Assembly: GCF_002160515.1 (NCBI RefSeq)
Contig: NZ_NFKS01000009.1
Location: 34,652 to 98,651, forward strand
DNA length: 64,000 bases
Origin: Anaeromassilibacillus sp. An172
GTDB taxonomy: Bacteria > Bacillota > Clostridia > Oscillospirales > Acutalibacteraceae
Reading direction: 5' to 3'
The position numbers and the translations under genes were made by a program. This document shows, piece after piece, positions 43,089-52,971 of this stretch. The notes beneath the pieces were generated by a model. The model ran no database searches. It had not been told where the DNA came from and saw nothing but the letters and a program-made list of their open reading frames with translations. Positions within the stretch are counted from its first letter, which is position 1. Each line of letters starts with the position of its first letter.

Positions 43089-46000
43089 ATGAGAACAGAA
43101 AACAAACAGTTCAAAAAAGTGCTTTCTGTGATACTCAGCATCTGCATGCTGTTATCCATAGTTCCATCTATGGTATTTGCAGAAGGCGAAGGTTCCGGCT
43201 GGACTCAGGAAAAATCTGACACAACCGACGTCATCAATGAGCTGACTGAAGATGGTTGGTGGCATTTTAAATCCGGTCCTAACAACGGAAACAACCCAAA
43301 TCCAAGCAAGAACCCAGCTACCTTTGTTAACGACACAATGGTAATTGAAAATATGGGTACTTTGGATTGGGATATTAAGGCTGTAAACGATGCTTCAACT
43401 ACACGTTTTGGTATTTGGCTTAAATACTCAGATACCAACAATGGCATGTTCATCGGTTACGATAAAGGTGGTTGGTTCTGGCAGAACTACGGTGCAACAG
43501 GTGAAACATGGTACAATGGTACCAGAGTAAAGGGTCCTAACGCAGGCGAAACAGTCAGACTTCAGCTTACATGGACAGACAATAAGTTTATTAAAGCTAC
43601 AGTTAACGGTCAAGGCCTCTTTGAAGGTAGTATTCCTGACTTTGCATATGCACAGGGCGACAAGATTGCTATCAAGTGCGGTTCTTACAACGGCACAAGT
43701 GGTATGGAGCTTACAGAAGTTTATGTAAGAGAGCATAAGGATGAAGAGCCTACAACAGAGCCAACTTCAAGCACAGAGCCTCCAGAGGTTCCTGTAGATC
43801 CTGACAGAGAGACTGTTGTTCTTACAAATGACGCAATGAGCGTTACTGTAGACGCTAAGTTCCCGAGAGTTATTAAGTACGACCTTGCAAATGGAAACGT
43901 TGTTTATGGTCAGACAAAAACTCTTGATACTATCAGAATCAACGGTGTTGATCTTACAGTAGATCCTGAAACAGTAGTAACTACAGAAGCTGCTGACAAG
44001 GTTACATATAAGTTCCCTCTCAAGTCAGAGGACAACACAATTGATATGGAAATGACATGCGAACTTGTTATTGAGAATAACACTTTGGCATTCAACATTA
44101 CAGAAATCAAAAATAACCTTGATTCTCAGGTTAACCCAATCTTGAAGATTTACATTCCACAGCACAGCTTGGTATCTGTAAATGCAAATGACGAGGCTTC
44201 AAACCTCTTCGGTGCAATCATTTCTTCAAAGACAAAGGTTGACGGCGACGAGTACTTCAAGCTTACAAGCACATCTGCAAACAAGACAACTGACTACGCA
44301 TACGCAGTTATCTCTGATTCTAAGATCAGTGCTTCAATGGAATCAAACTCAACAGTTGACGGCAGATCCAATGGTTTCGGCGGCGCTGGCGCTAACAACA
44401 CAAGAATCGTATCTGAGGTTTACGACGGTGCTGTTCCTAACGCAGACGGCGAATATGAGACAGTTAAGACTCTCGGACTTCAGAGTAATACATGGGACTA
44501 TCAGTACAGAGTAACAACAAATGTTGGAAGCGCTACAAACACAACAACATATGTTTATAATGCTATTGAACTCCCATATGTAAGAGTTGTAATCACAGGC
44601 GACGAGAATGGCGACGAAGTTATCAACTGGAACGATGGTGCTATTGCTTTCCGTGATATTTCTCACGAAATCGCTAAATCTGACGAAGTTCCTGAGTTGG
44701 TTGGATATCGTATTTCCATGAACTTCGGCGGACAGGCTCAGAACCCATTCCTCACAACTCTTGATAACGTTAAGAGAGTTGCTGCTCATACAGACGGTCT
44801 TGGACAGTCAATCCTCCTCAAGGGTTATGCAAGTGAAGGTCATGACTCAGGTCACCCAGACTACTGGAATATCGGTGAGAGAATCGGTGGAGCAGAGGAT
44901 ATGAATACACTCCTTACAAAGGGTAAGGAATACGGCGCAGTATTCGGTATCCATGTAAATGCTTCCGAGTTCTATCCAGAAGCAGAGGCATTCAACGAGA
45001 ATCGTATTAAGTGGAATGTTACAGGTACACCTAACTACGGTTGGAACTGGATTGACCAGGGTATCAACATGAACGGTTGGTACGATATGGCTAACTATGA
45101 TCCTGATGCAACATATGATGATCTCTACAGAGAAAATCGTTTCCAGAAGCTTTATGAATTGGTTGGCACAAACCTCGACTTCGTATACGTTGACGTTTGG
45201 GGCAACGGACAGACTCCTTCTGACGGTACTTGGGGAACAAGAGTAATTTCTCAGGAAATCACAGAGAGAGGCTGGAGAATGGCTAATGAGTGGGGTGTTG
45301 CAAACGACTGGGATGCAACATTTACACACTGGTCAACAGACCTTACATACGGCGGAGCAGACCTTAAGGGTGTTAACTCCACACTTATCAGATTTATCAG
45401 AAACCATCAGAAGGACGTATGGGTAGGCGACTATCCTTCATATGGCGGCGAAGCTCAGGCTCCTCTCCTCGGTGGTATGAACATGAAGGACTTCGAAGGC
45501 TGGCAGGGTAGAAATGACTACGATGCTTGGATTAGAAACCTTTATACACACAATCTTTCAACAAAATTCTTGCAGCACTTCGAAGTAGTATCTTGGGAGT
45601 ATGCAAATGACGCAGATCCTACAGTTCCTACATCAGCTGATTGGACACCTTCTGTAAAGGCTGTTCTCCGTGACGATGCAGGCAACGAAGTAGTAGTAAC
45701 AAGAAAGTCAAGCGATCCTAACAGCGCAGAATTCAGAGAGAGAGTTATCACATTTAACGGTATTACAGTTCTTGACGGTTCTGAAAACCGTGGTGACAAC
45801 GACAACTCTAAGGGTAACCAGACATACCTCATCCCATGGCTTTGGGATTCTTCAACAGGTGAGTTCCTTGATTCTAAGGACGAGAAACTCTATCACTGGA
45901 ACACAGCAGGCGGCACAACAACTTGGACACTTCCTGAGTCTTGGAGCGATGTATCAGAAGTTAAGTACTACAAGCTTACAGACCTCGGCGCAGTAGAAGA

Positions 46001-48419
46001 GCAGATTATCAAAGTTGACGAAAACCGTCAGATTACAATTAAGGCAGACGCTGAAACTCCTTACATAGTTAAGAAGGGTGACGCTACAAAACTCGAGATC
46101 GTATGGTCAGAGGGTATGCACATTGTAGACGCTGGCTTCAACAGCGGTATCGATAATATTCTCACATTGTGGGATGTAGAAACAGAAAACGTTAATTACG
46201 GTGACGTAAACGGCGATAAAGTTATTAATATTAACGACGCATCACTTGTTCAGCTCTACATCAATAAGAATGAGGGAACAATAGTTGATGAGAAAATTGC
46301 TGATGTTAACAGAGATGGTATCATCACAGTTGCTGACGTAACAGCAATTCAGCTTATCGCAGCAGGCAGAACAGAGGCTCCTACAGTTTCTGGTACAGCT
46401 ACAGTTCAGAAGAGCCAGTACAGCAACCCAATGTTCGTACTTAACGGCGAAATCAGCGCAAAGCAGGAGCTCACAGATCTTACAGCAGGTACACAGTACG
46501 CTGTATATCTCGGCGTTGACAACAGAAGCAACAGCAATGCATATGTAAGAATCCTTGATTCTAACGGCAATGTTGTAGCAGAAAACTACACAAACAGATC
46601 TATAGCTAAGAACTATATCAAGGCTTATACACATAGTAACTCAAGTGCTACAATCGGCGGCACAAGCTACTTCCAGAACATTTACTTGTTCTTCACTCCT
46701 GTTGAAGGTGAGAAGTATTACCTCCAGCTCGAGCAGACAGGTACAGGCAATGTTTACTTCGACGATATCAGAATCACAGAGAGCGACGCTTCCTTCTTTG
46801 AGTACGATGAAGAAGGCAATGTAGTAAGCTTCTACAATGATTTCGAGAAGAACGTTCAGGGTGTTTACCCATTCGTAATCGGCGGAATCGAAGGCGTTGA
46901 GGATAACAGAACTCACCTCTCCGAGCTCCACGATCCTTACACACAGGCTGGCTGGGATATCAAGAAGCTTGACGACGTTATCGACGGCGAGTGGTCCGTA
47001 AAGGTTAACGGTCTTGTTCAGAGAAATGCAATGGTTATGCAGACAATTCCTCAGAACTTCCGCTTCGAGCCAGGCGTAACATACGATATTTCCTTCGACT
47101 ATGAAATCGGTACAGCCGGTACATACGGCGTTGTATACGGAGAAGGCGAGTACAGCTCAAGCAAGTCTTATTCACTCCTCCCACTCAACGAGCAGGCTAT
47201 CACAGATGAAGGTACAAGCAAGCATACATTCTCCTTCAGCCTTATCGGCGGTGAGAGCGGACAGACTTGGTTCGGTATCTACTCAACATCTAAGGCTCCT
47301 GAGAATACAGACTCCTTCATCGGTTATAAGGATCTCGTAATTGATAATGTAAGCATTAAGGTTAGTAAGTCTGACAAATCAGAAATGATGGCAGCATATG
47401 AGAAGTATTCCGGCCTCAACGAGGTTGACTACGCTCCAGATCAGTGGGCAGTATTCGCAGAGGCTCTCGCAAATGTAGAGGCATTGTTCCAGAATTCTGA
47501 TGCAGAGCAGGCAGAAGTTGATGCAGCTACACAGGCTCTCATCGATGCAGCAGAAGCTCTTGAAGTTGCTTACGGCACAATCACAATCACAGTTAAGAAC
47601 GAAGAGGGCGAAGTAATCCCAGGTGCAAAGGTTGCTCTTGATTGCTATAACGATGATTCAATCGCAAAGCAGACAGGCGTAGCTGATGAGAATGGTATGG
47701 TTACATTTGAGAATCTCAGAAACAGAGAGTATGGCGCAAGCGCATCTGCTGACGGCTATACAACAAGATACGGCGTAACAGCTCCTATCGTTCTTAATGA
47801 GGTTACAAATACAGACGTTGTTCTTAACGCAGTAAGTGCTGACGGTCTCTTGGCAGAGTACAACTTTGATGACGGTGACGTTTCAATGCTTGTTAACCAG
47901 GAAGACAATGCAGGCGGCGATGTAACAGTTACAGCAGTTGACGGAAAGGCTCAGATTAGATTCCCTGGCGGCGGCAGAGCTAACGTATTTATCGAGGACG
48001 AAGGTCTTGACAGAGTTAAGAATGGTCGTATCGAATTTGACGTTACAACAATGTCCGCAAACGGTATCAGATTTGGTGTTAACTTCCGTGCAGCAAATAT
48101 GAACCAGAGAATCTGGACAGGTGTAGGCGATGCTAACAACCAGTACTTCTATGAGTGGTGGAATGGTTCAGCTAACAGCTGGTCATCAATGTTCAGCAAT
48201 AATGAGTACTTCACAAGCGGCAATACAGTTCATGTTGTAGCTGAAATAAGCAACAATAGAGTTAAGCTTACAGTAGATGATGTTGTTTTGGTTAACTCAA
48301 CTGTCACTGGTGGAATACCAACAGACGGCGGTTGGTTTGGATTTGAGTGCAGAAATGCTAACTCCTTCCAGATTGACAACGTTAAAATCTATACAGCTGA
48401 CACAGATCCTGTTTTCTAA
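43089..48419 (+). CDS. Secreted GH101 endo-alpha-N-acetylgalactosaminidase with internal dockerin
   Basis: From ATG 43089 (AAAGGAG) 1776 residues. Signal peptide with cleavage after VFA (A31). Order: beta-sandwich domain (~38-216), Thr/Pro/Glu linker, GH101 core (~238-1000), type I dockerin (~1038-1093), two beta-rich binding-like modules (~1097-1420), FIVAR helix (~1424-1493), carboxypeptidase-regulatory-like domain (~1496-1584) and a C-terminal beta-sandwich (~1586-1776). The catalytic pair is D702 (FVYVDVWG) and E734 (MANEWG), 32 residues apart, as in the pneumococcal enzyme (D764/E796). GH101 enzymes release Gal-GalNAc (core 1) from mucin-type O-glycans. The dockerin has two complete calcium loops. 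There is no LPXTG or SLH anchor, so cohesin binding is the likely attachment. Codon use is that of a highly expressed gene. Confidence 0.92.
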   Translation: MRTENKQFKKVLSVILSICMLLSIVPSMVFAEGEGSGWTQEKSDTTDVINELTEDGWWHFKSGPNNGNNPNPSKNPATFVNDTMVIENMGTLDWDIKAVNDASTTRFGIWLKYSDTNNGMFIGYDKGGWFWQNYGATGETWYNGTRVKGPNAGETVRLQLTWTDNKFIKATVNGQGLFEGSIPDFAYAQGDKIAIKCGSYNGTSGMELTEVYVREHKDEEPTTEPTSSTEPPEVPVDPDRETVVLTNDAMSVTVDAKFPRVIKYDLANGNVVYGQTKTLDTIRINGVDLTVDPETVVTTEAADKVTYKFPLKSEDNTIDMEMTCELVIENNTLAFNITEIKNNLDSQVNPILKIYIPQHSLVSVNANDEASNLFGAIISSKTKVDGDEYFKLTSTSANKTTDYAYAVISDSKISASMESNSTVDGRSNGFGGAGANNTRIVSEVYDGAVPNADGEYETVKTLGLQSNTWDYQYRVTTNVGSATNTTTYVYNAIELPYVRVVITGDENGDEVINWNDGAIAFRDISHEIAKSDEVPELVGYRISMNFGGQAQNPFLTTLDNVKRVAAHTDGLGQSILLKGYASEGHDSGHPDYWNIGERIGGAEDMNTLLTKGKEYGAVFGIHVNASEFYPEAEAFNENRIKWNVTGTPNYGWNWIDQGINMNGWYDMANYDPDATYDDLYRENRFQKLYELVGTNLDFVYVDVWGNGQTPSDGTWGTRVISQEITERGWRMANEWGVANDWDATFTHWSTDLTYGGADLKGVNSTLIRFIRNHQKDVWVGDYPSYGGEAQAPLLGGMNMKDFEGWQGRNDYDAWIRNLYTHNLSTKFLQHFEVVSWEYANDADPTVPTSADWTPSVKAVLRDDAGNEVVVTRKSSDPNSAEFRERVITFNGITVLDGSENRGDNDNSKGNQTYLIPWLWDSSTGEFLDSKDEKLYHWNTAGGTTTWTLPESWSDVSEVKYYKLTDLGAVEEQIIKVDENRQITIKADAETPYIVKKGDATKLEIVWSEGMHIVDAGFNSGIDNILTLWDVETENVNYGDVNGDKVININDASLVQLYINKNEGTIVDEKIADVNRDGIITVADVTAIQLIAAGRTEAPTVSGTATVQKSQYSNPMFVLNGEISAKQELTDLTAGTQYAVYLGVDNRSNSNAYVRILDSNGNVVAENYTNRSIAKNYIKAYTHSNSSATIGGTSYFQNIYLFFTPVEGEKYYLQLEQTGTGNVYFDDIRITESDASFFEYDEEGNVVSFYNDFEKNVQGVYPFVIGGIEGVEDNRTHLSELHDPYTQAGWDIKKLDDVIDGEWSVKVNGLVQRNAMVMQTIPQNFRFEPGVTYDISFDYEIGTAGTYGVVYGEGEYSSSKSYSLLPLNEQAITDEGTSKHTFSFSLIGGESGQTWFGIYSTSKAPENTDSFIGYKDLVIDNVSIKVSKSDKSEMMAAYEKYSGLNEVDYAPDQWAVFAEALANVEALFQNSDAEQAEVDAATQALIDAAEALEVAYGTITITVKNEEGEVIPGAKVALDCYNDDSIAKQTGVADENGMVTFENLRNREYGASASADGYTTRYGVTAPIVLNEVTNTDVVLNAVSADGLLAEYNFDDGDVSMLVNQEDNAGGDVTVTAVDGKAQIRFPGGGRANVFIEDEGLDRVKNGRIEFDVTTMSANGIRFGVNFRAANMNQRIWTGVGDANNQYFYEWWNGSANSWSSMFSNNEYFTSGNTVHVVAEISNNRVKLTVDDVVLVNSTVTGGIPTDGGWFGFECRNANSFQIDNVKIYTADTDPVF
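46201..46377 (+). other. Dockerin type I coding segment
   Basis: Two 20-22-residue F-hand repeats: DVNGDKVININDASLVQLYI and DVNRDGIITVADVTAIQLIA. The Asp/Asn calcium ligands at loop positions 1, 3, 5, 9 and 12 are all present (T in position 9 of the second). The residues that usually govern cohesin choice are A-S-L in the first repeat and V-T-A in the second. Confidence 0.9.
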
Positions 48420-48445
48420 TTTAAAATCTCTTTTTCAAGAATAGC

Positions 48446-48509
48446 AAAGCTTTTCCCGTGAAAAAGCTTTACACGGCGGCCCCGCAGAAATGCGGGGTCG
48501 TTCTTTTTT
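48446..48509 (+). terminator. Tandem hairpins ending the GH101 transcript
   Basis: AAAGCTTTT/AAAAAGCTTT (48446-48470) is followed by CGGCCCCGCA-GAAA-TGCGGGGTCG (48477-48500) and a T-rich run. The second stem has a GNRA-type loop and should be a strong terminator. Confidence 0.85.
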
Positions 48510-48575
48510 GAATATTTTATGGTCAAAGCAGGATATATTATGGTATTATATTAAAAATAAGTTAGGGGTGATTTG

Positions 48576-51263
48576 GTGGAGAATTTTAAAAATATTTTAT
48601 TTTCCGGGAAGTTTCGTGATTATCAGCAGTCCGCTCTGAACAATTTAGGAAAGCACATGGATGATAAAAAAATACATATAGTGGCTGCTCCGGGAAGCGG
48701 AAAAACTGTTTTAGGACTGGAGATTATAAGAAGATTAAATGAGCCTGCAATTGTTTTAACCCCGTCGATAACCATTAGACAGCAGTGGGGTGAAAGATTT
48801 AATCAGCATTTTGTCAAGGAAAATGACAGAGCAGAATATGTTTCATACTCTCTGAAAAATCCGGCTCTTATCACCTGCGTGACCTATCAGGCTCTGCATG
48901 CAGCAATGAAGAGAATTGAGGATGTTGAAAGCGTAGAGGAAACTGAGTTTACTGAAAAAGAGGACTACAGCAATTTTGACTTGGTCGCTGAGCTTAAAGA
49001 AAAGAAAATAAAAACAATATGCCTTGATGAGGCGCACCACCTTAAAAGTGAGTGGCAGAAAGCTCTTGAAGCATTTATCAAAGCTATGGGCGATGATATT
49101 TTTGTGGTTTCCCTTACTGCAACTCCTCCTTATGACAGTACGCCTGCTGAGTGGGACAGGTATATTTCTACCTGCGGAGAAATTGATGAAGAAATTTTTG
49201 TGCCTCAGCTTGTGGCTCAGGGAACACTCTGTCCTCATCAGGATTTTATATATTTCAACTATCCCACTGATGAAGAGTTCGAAATAATAGATTTATACAG
49301 AAAGAAATCAAATGAGTTTATAAAAAAATTTGTTTCAGAAAATTTTATGGCAAGAGCTGTAGACGTTTCGGGAATTTTTAATCTTAATAAAAATGAAAGC
49401 TGTTTTTTGGAATATCCGCTGGAATTTACCGCTTTTATGACAACTTGTGAGGAATGCGGAGTTTTTGTTCCGGGAGAAATTGTAAAATTGATTACCGTTA
49501 ATAAAGGCTTGCCAAGATTTAATTCTAATTATTGTCAGATAGCTTTGCAGTTTATCATAGACCATGAGGAAATATTTACTAAAGAAATTTCTGAAGAAAT
49601 CAAAAATATTTTAAAGAGGAATGGACTTATTGAAAAAAATACGGTGGCTTTGACTAAAAGTAAAGAGACCGATAAGCTTTTAATTTCATCTCTTGGTAAA
49701 CTGAACAGTATGGTTGAAATTGTAAAAAGTGAATGGAATAACCTGAATAAAGGTTTAAGAATGTTGATTTTGACAGACTATATCAAAAAAGAGCTTTTGG
49801 ATTCAGTGGGCAATGACACTCCTTTTCATACAATGGGAACGGTTCCTATATTTGAAACTTTACGACGCAGTATTTCCGGGGAAATAAAGATGTGTATTTT
49901 AACCGGTTCCCTTGTGGTGATACCCTGTGAGATTATTGAGGCTTTAAAAGAGATTGCTCAGAGGGATAATGTCGAGGTATCGGCTTCGGAAATTAACGGA
50001 ACAGGATTTTTGAAGGTTGAAATTGAGGGAACTTCAAAAGAACGTGTCGCTCTTTTAACGGAAATGTTTGAAAAAGGCTTTATAAATATTCTCATTGGTA
50101 CAAAATCTTTATTGGGTGAGGGTTGGGACTCTCCGTGTATAAATTCTCTGATTCTAGCAAGCTTTGTCGGCAGTTTTATGCTTTCTAATCAGATGAGGGG
50201 AAGAGCTATTAGAGTAGATAGGAATAACCCTAATAAGGTTTCAAATATATGGCATCTTGTGACGGTTTTGCCGGAAAGTGTCAGCGATAAAAAGTCTCAG
50301 CTTTTGAATAAAATTGTCGAGGGCAAACCTGATGAAATATTCGGCGCAGACTATGAAACTGTAAAAAAGAGATTTGAATGTTTTATGGCTCCTGCATACA
50401 GTGTAAATGTTATTGAAAGCGGAATATCAAGGCTTGATATTATTAAACCGCCGTATGATGCAGAGGGAATAAAGAATATAAATATTAAAATGCTCTATTT
50501 GGCTTCTCAGAGAGATAGAACAGCAAAAAGCTGGTTTGAGTCCATGGGTAACGGTAGATACACTACGGTTGTTGAGGTTAATCAAATAGAGAAAGAAAAG
50601 TTCCCGAGAGGCTTTGTGTATAGAAACTTTATCGGTGAGTTTTTGTTTATAGTGTTTTATGTTTTGTATTGTCGTATAGGAAGCAGTTTGTTGTTTTTCT
50701 CAGAGCCTGTATGGATAATGTTAGTTGTAATTTTCTCTTTGGTGGCAGTACCTGTTTGTATAACCGGAATATTGAAATTTATCAGAATGATTTCGCCTAA
50801 AAAGGCTATGAAATCTTTAGCAAACTGTGTTTTAAAAACTCTTACTGAAACCGGAAAAATTCAAAAGGGCGGATATGTGACAGTTGCTTCTGATACATCT
50901 AACACATTTATTTACTGTACTTTGGAAAATGCATCTGTAAGAGAAAAACAGATTTTTTCTCAGGCTATAGGAGAAATGTTTTCTTCTATTGATAATCCCA
51001 GATATGTGTTTGTGAAAAAGGGCTTGGGCGGACGAAAGAGCTACAGTAAAAGCTATTCATGTCCAGGTATTCTTGCAGGAAATAAGGAAACCGCTGAGCT
51101 TTTAGGAAAAAATATTGAAAAAATTATGGGCAAATATTATCTCATATACACGAGAACAGAGCAGGGAAGAAAGGAACTGCTTAATTGTCGCAGATATTCC
51201 TTTTTGAACATAAATGACGCTCTGTCAGGAAAGAAAAAAATGGTTAAGTCTAATTGGAGATAA
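48576..51263 (+). CDS. DEAH-box superfamily 2 helicase with two C-terminal membrane segments
   Basis: 895 residues from GTG 48576 (TTAGGGGTG ribosome site). RecA1: FRDYQQSAL, Walker A AAPGSGKT (~37-44), DEAH in CLDEAHHLKSEW (~150), motif III SLTATPP. A long insertion (~230-380) has a CEECG pair. RecA2: LIGTKSLLGEGWDSP and motif VI NQMRGRAIRVDR (~537). After this, two strongly hydrophobic stretches at ~688-735 (FLFIVFYVLYCRIG and IMLVVIFSLVAVPVCI) look like a membrane hairpin, then ~160 soluble residues ending in a basic tail. SF2 ATPases of this arrangement are not assigned to a known repair or RNA pathway that I can name. No methylase or nuclease gene is adjacent. Its low-GC, ATT/AAA-rich coding style contrasts with GH101 just upstream. 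Confidence 0.75.
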   Translation: MENFKNILFSGKFRDYQQSALNNLGKHMDDKKIHIVAAPGSGKTVLGLEIIRRLNEPAIVLTPSITIRQQWGERFNQHFVKENDRAEYVSYSLKNPALITCVTYQALHAAMKRIEDVESVEETEFTEKEDYSNFDLVAELKEKKIKTICLDEAHHLKSEWQKALEAFIKAMGDDIFVVSLTATPPYDSTPAEWDRYISTCGEIDEEIFVPQLVAQGTLCPHQDFIYFNYPTDEEFEIIDLYRKKSNEFIKKFVSENFMARAVDVSGIFNLNKNESCFLEYPLEFTAFMTTCEECGVFVPGEIVKLITVNKGLPRFNSNYCQIALQFIIDHEEIFTKEISEEIKNILKRNGLIEKNTVALTKSKETDKLLISSLGKLNSMVEIVKSEWNNLNKGLRMLILTDYIKKELLDSVGNDTPFHTMGTVPIFETLRRSISGEIKMCILTGSLVVIPCEIIEALKEIAQRDNVEVSASEINGTGFLKVEIEGTSKERVALLTEMFEKGFINILIGTKSLLGEGWDSPCINSLILASFVGSFMLSNQMRGRAIRVDRNNPNKVSNIWHLVTVLPESVSDKKSQLLNKIVEGKPDEIFGADYETVKKRFECFMAPAYSVNVIESGISRLDIIKPPYDAEGIKNINIKMLYLASQRDRTAKSWFESMGNGRYTTVVEVNQIEKEKFPRGFVYRNFIGEFLFIVFYVLYCRIGSSLLFFSEPVWIMLVVIFSLVAVPVCITGILKFIRMISPKKAMKSLANCVLKTLTETGKIQKGGYVTVASDTSNTFIYCTLENASVREKQIFSQAIGEMFSSIDNPRYVFVKKGLGGRKSYSKSYSCPGILAGNKETAELLGKNIEKIMGKYYLIYTRTEQGRKELLNCRRYSFLNINDALSGKKKMVKSNWR

Positions 51264-51328
51264 TATTAAAATATGATGATTTTATAGGGGAAAACGGTCT
51301 TTTTGTGTCAAAATAGCCTTTTAAACTA

Positions 51329-51363
51329 TTGAAATAAATTGAATATTTTGATATAATATATTA
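51329..51363 (+). promoter_or_regulatory. Promoter of nrdR
   Basis: TTGAAA (51329-51334), 17-bp spacer, TATAAT (51352-51357). The palindrome TAATATATTA (51354-51363) overlaps the -10. Confidence 0.6.
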
Positions 51364-51402
51364 CATGATGATGATGTTATTTTAGACAAAGAGGTGTTGT
51401 AA

Positions 51403-51858
51403 ATGAAATGTCCATACTGTGGTTATGAGGAAAGCAAAGTTATAGATTCCAGACCTGCCGATGACGGTGAACGTATAAGAAGACGCAGGGAGTGTCTCGG
51501 CTGCGGCAAGCGATTTACAACACATGAAGTGATTGAAACAGTTCCTATAATTGTTGTAAAAAGGGATAGATCCCGTGAGGTTTTCGACAGAAATAAGCTT
51601 TTGTCCGGAATACTCAGAGCCTGCGAGAAAAGAAAGGTTTCAATCGAGCAGATAGAAAAAATGGTAGACGATATTGAGATGAAACTGCAAAATTCTCTTG
51701 ACAGAGAGGTTACTTCTCAGTTTATTGGCGAGCTTGCAATGGAAGAGCTTAAAAAGGTTGACGAGGTTTCCTATGTGCGTTTCGCTTCTGTATACAGACA
51801 GTTTAAGGATATAAATACTTTCCTTGAAGAGCTTAACAAGCTTATGTCTGAAAAGTAA
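51403..51858 (+). CDS. nrdR: Transcriptional repressor NrdR
   Basis: 151 residues: an N-terminal zinc ribbon ([18 protein letters not shown] and [12 protein letters not shown]) followed by an ATP-cone domain. It represses ribonucleotide reductase genes in response to (d)ATP. The ribosome site GAGGTG precedes the ATG, and a clear terminator follows. Confidence 0.95.
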   Translation: MKCPYCGYEESKVIDSRPADDGERIRRRRECLGCGKRFTTHEVIETVPIIVVKRDRSREVFDRNKLLSGILRACEKRKVSIEQIEKMVDDIEMKLQNSLDREVTSQFIGELAMEELKKVDEVSYVRFASVYRQFKDINTFLEELNKLMSEK

Positions 51859-51871
51859 TATAAAATATTTT

Positions 51872-51903
51872 AAGGCGTGAATTTTATGTTCACGCCTTTT
51901 TCT
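51872..51903 (+). terminator. Terminator after nrdR
   Basis: AAGGCGTGAA (51872-51881) and TTCACGCCTT (51889-51898), then TTTTCTTTT. Confidence 0.88.
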
Positions 51904-51967
51904 TTTGCATAACTGTATTTGTTCCCGACAATAATATTTTCAGATATTTTGAAAGGAGTGTTTGCAG

Positions 51968-52138
51968 TTGAAAATGAACAACAATATGTATATCGACGAC
52001 GAGAGAAAAAGTGTTATGGATAAGCTTGCCCCCTCAAGGAAACAAATGGAGAATTACAGAAATATCGCTTCTGTTGTCGCAAGAGAATGTGGAATTAAGG
52101 ACAAGAACTATATGAAGGATAAGGAAGTAAAAAATTAA
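51968..52138 (+). CDS. 56-residue hypothetical protein with TTG start
   Basis: The frame starts at TTG 51968, 9 bases after AAAGGAG; an in-frame ATG at 51974 is too far from that site. The protein is highly charged and probably helical (YIDDERKSVMDKLAPSRKQMENYRNIASVVARECGI...), with one cysteine and no membrane segment. I do not recognise it. The good ribosome site and independent setting between two terminators support it as a real gene. Confidence 0.5.
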   Translation: MKMNNNMYIDDERKSVMDKLAPSRKQMENYRNIASVVARECGIKDKNYMKDKEVKN

Positions 52139-52163
52139 AAACGGAGTGCTTAATGCACTCCGT
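52130..52163 (-). terminator. Terminator of rnhA (minus strand)
   Basis: ACGGAGTGC (52141-52149) and GCACTCCGT (52155-52163). Read on the minus strand it is followed by a T-rich run. Confidence 0.85.
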
Positions 52164-52178
52164 ACATATAAAATTATT

Positions 52179-52616
52179 TTAACTGTACTTTTCAGCCTGA
52201 GCTACGGCAAGTCGGTCGCATCGCTCGTTCTCTGGATGGCCTGCATGACCTTTTACCCAGACGATGGTTACTTTGTGCTTGTCGTATTCCTTGAGAAGTT
52301 CATCCCAAAGATCCGGGTTGAGAGCAGGGTCTTTTTTATTGCGCATCCAGTTGTTTTCCTTCCATTTTTTAGCCCATCCCAGCTTCAGTGCGTTGCAAAC
52401 ATACTGAGAATCGCTGTAAAGTGTTACCTCGCAGGGCTCCTTGAGCATTTTAAGGGCAGTTAAAACGGCGGTGATTTCCATTCTGTTGTTGGTTGTGTTG
52501 GCTTCTCCTCCGCTTATTTCTTTCTCTTTATCTTTATATCTGAGAATTGCCCCCCAGCCTCCGGGACCCGGGTTTCCTTTACAAGCTCCGTCTGTGAAAA
52601 TTTCAACAGCTTTCAT
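52179..52616 (-). CDS. rnhA: Ribonuclease HI
   Basis: 145 residues, typical RNase HI with basic protrusion. Catalytic D9 ([15 protein letters not shown]), E47 (NRMEITA), D69 (YSDSQY), H124 (VKGHAG) and D134 (ERCDRLA) are all present. It degrades RNA in RNA-DNA hybrids. It is the only minus-strand gene in this part of the window. Confidence 0.95.
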   Translation of the reverse strand: MKAVEIFTDGACKGNPGPGGWGAILRYKDKEKEISGGEANTTNNRMEITAVLTALKMLKEPCEVTLYSDSQYVCNALKLGWAKKWKENNWMRNKKDPALNPDLWDELLKEYDKHKVTIVWVKGHAGHPENERCDRLAVAQAEKYS

Positions 52617-52758
52617 ATTATCTCCTTATTTATCACTTTTATTTAGTATCCGAATCGCCGGATTTGACTTTATTTACATATAATTATATCCGTTAATATC
52701 TGTCACGTCAACAAAAACAAGGGTATTTTAAGGCGGTTTAATGTAATTCCTCTGGGAC

Positions 52759-52787
52759 TTGACATAAAAGAAATAAAAGGTTAATAT
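52759..52787 (+). promoter_or_regulatory. Promoter upstream of the RNase J gene
   Basis: TTGACA (52759-52764), 17-bp spacer, TAATAT (52782-52787). This leaves an mRNA leader of about 235 bases. Confidence 0.6.
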
Positions 52788-52927
52788 ATAGGTAATGATT
52801 TATATGCTCGGAATCTATGCCTAAATGAACATTAGAATTTTAAGTTTTTGAGATAAACTTCTGTGTGATTGCTCTTTTAGGCTGATAAAAAGGGTTTAGT
52901 TTGACCTTTTATTTGTTACGCATTAAA

Positions 52928-52971
52928 GCACCGTTGAGAAATTGTTCGGGAAATTAAATGGTTAACGGTGC
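52928..52971 (+). promoter_or_regulatory. Long-loop hairpin in the RNase J leader
   Basis: GCACCGTT (52928-52935) and AACGGTGC (52964-52971) with a 28-base loop. It may be an autoregulatory structure or a weak terminator. No other gene is visible in 52617-53027. Confidence 0.45.

Noticed and set aside
48576..51263. Restriction-modification or named defence system
   Set aside because: Only the helicase is present; no methylase, nuclease or recognised defence partner flanks it, so no system name is justified.
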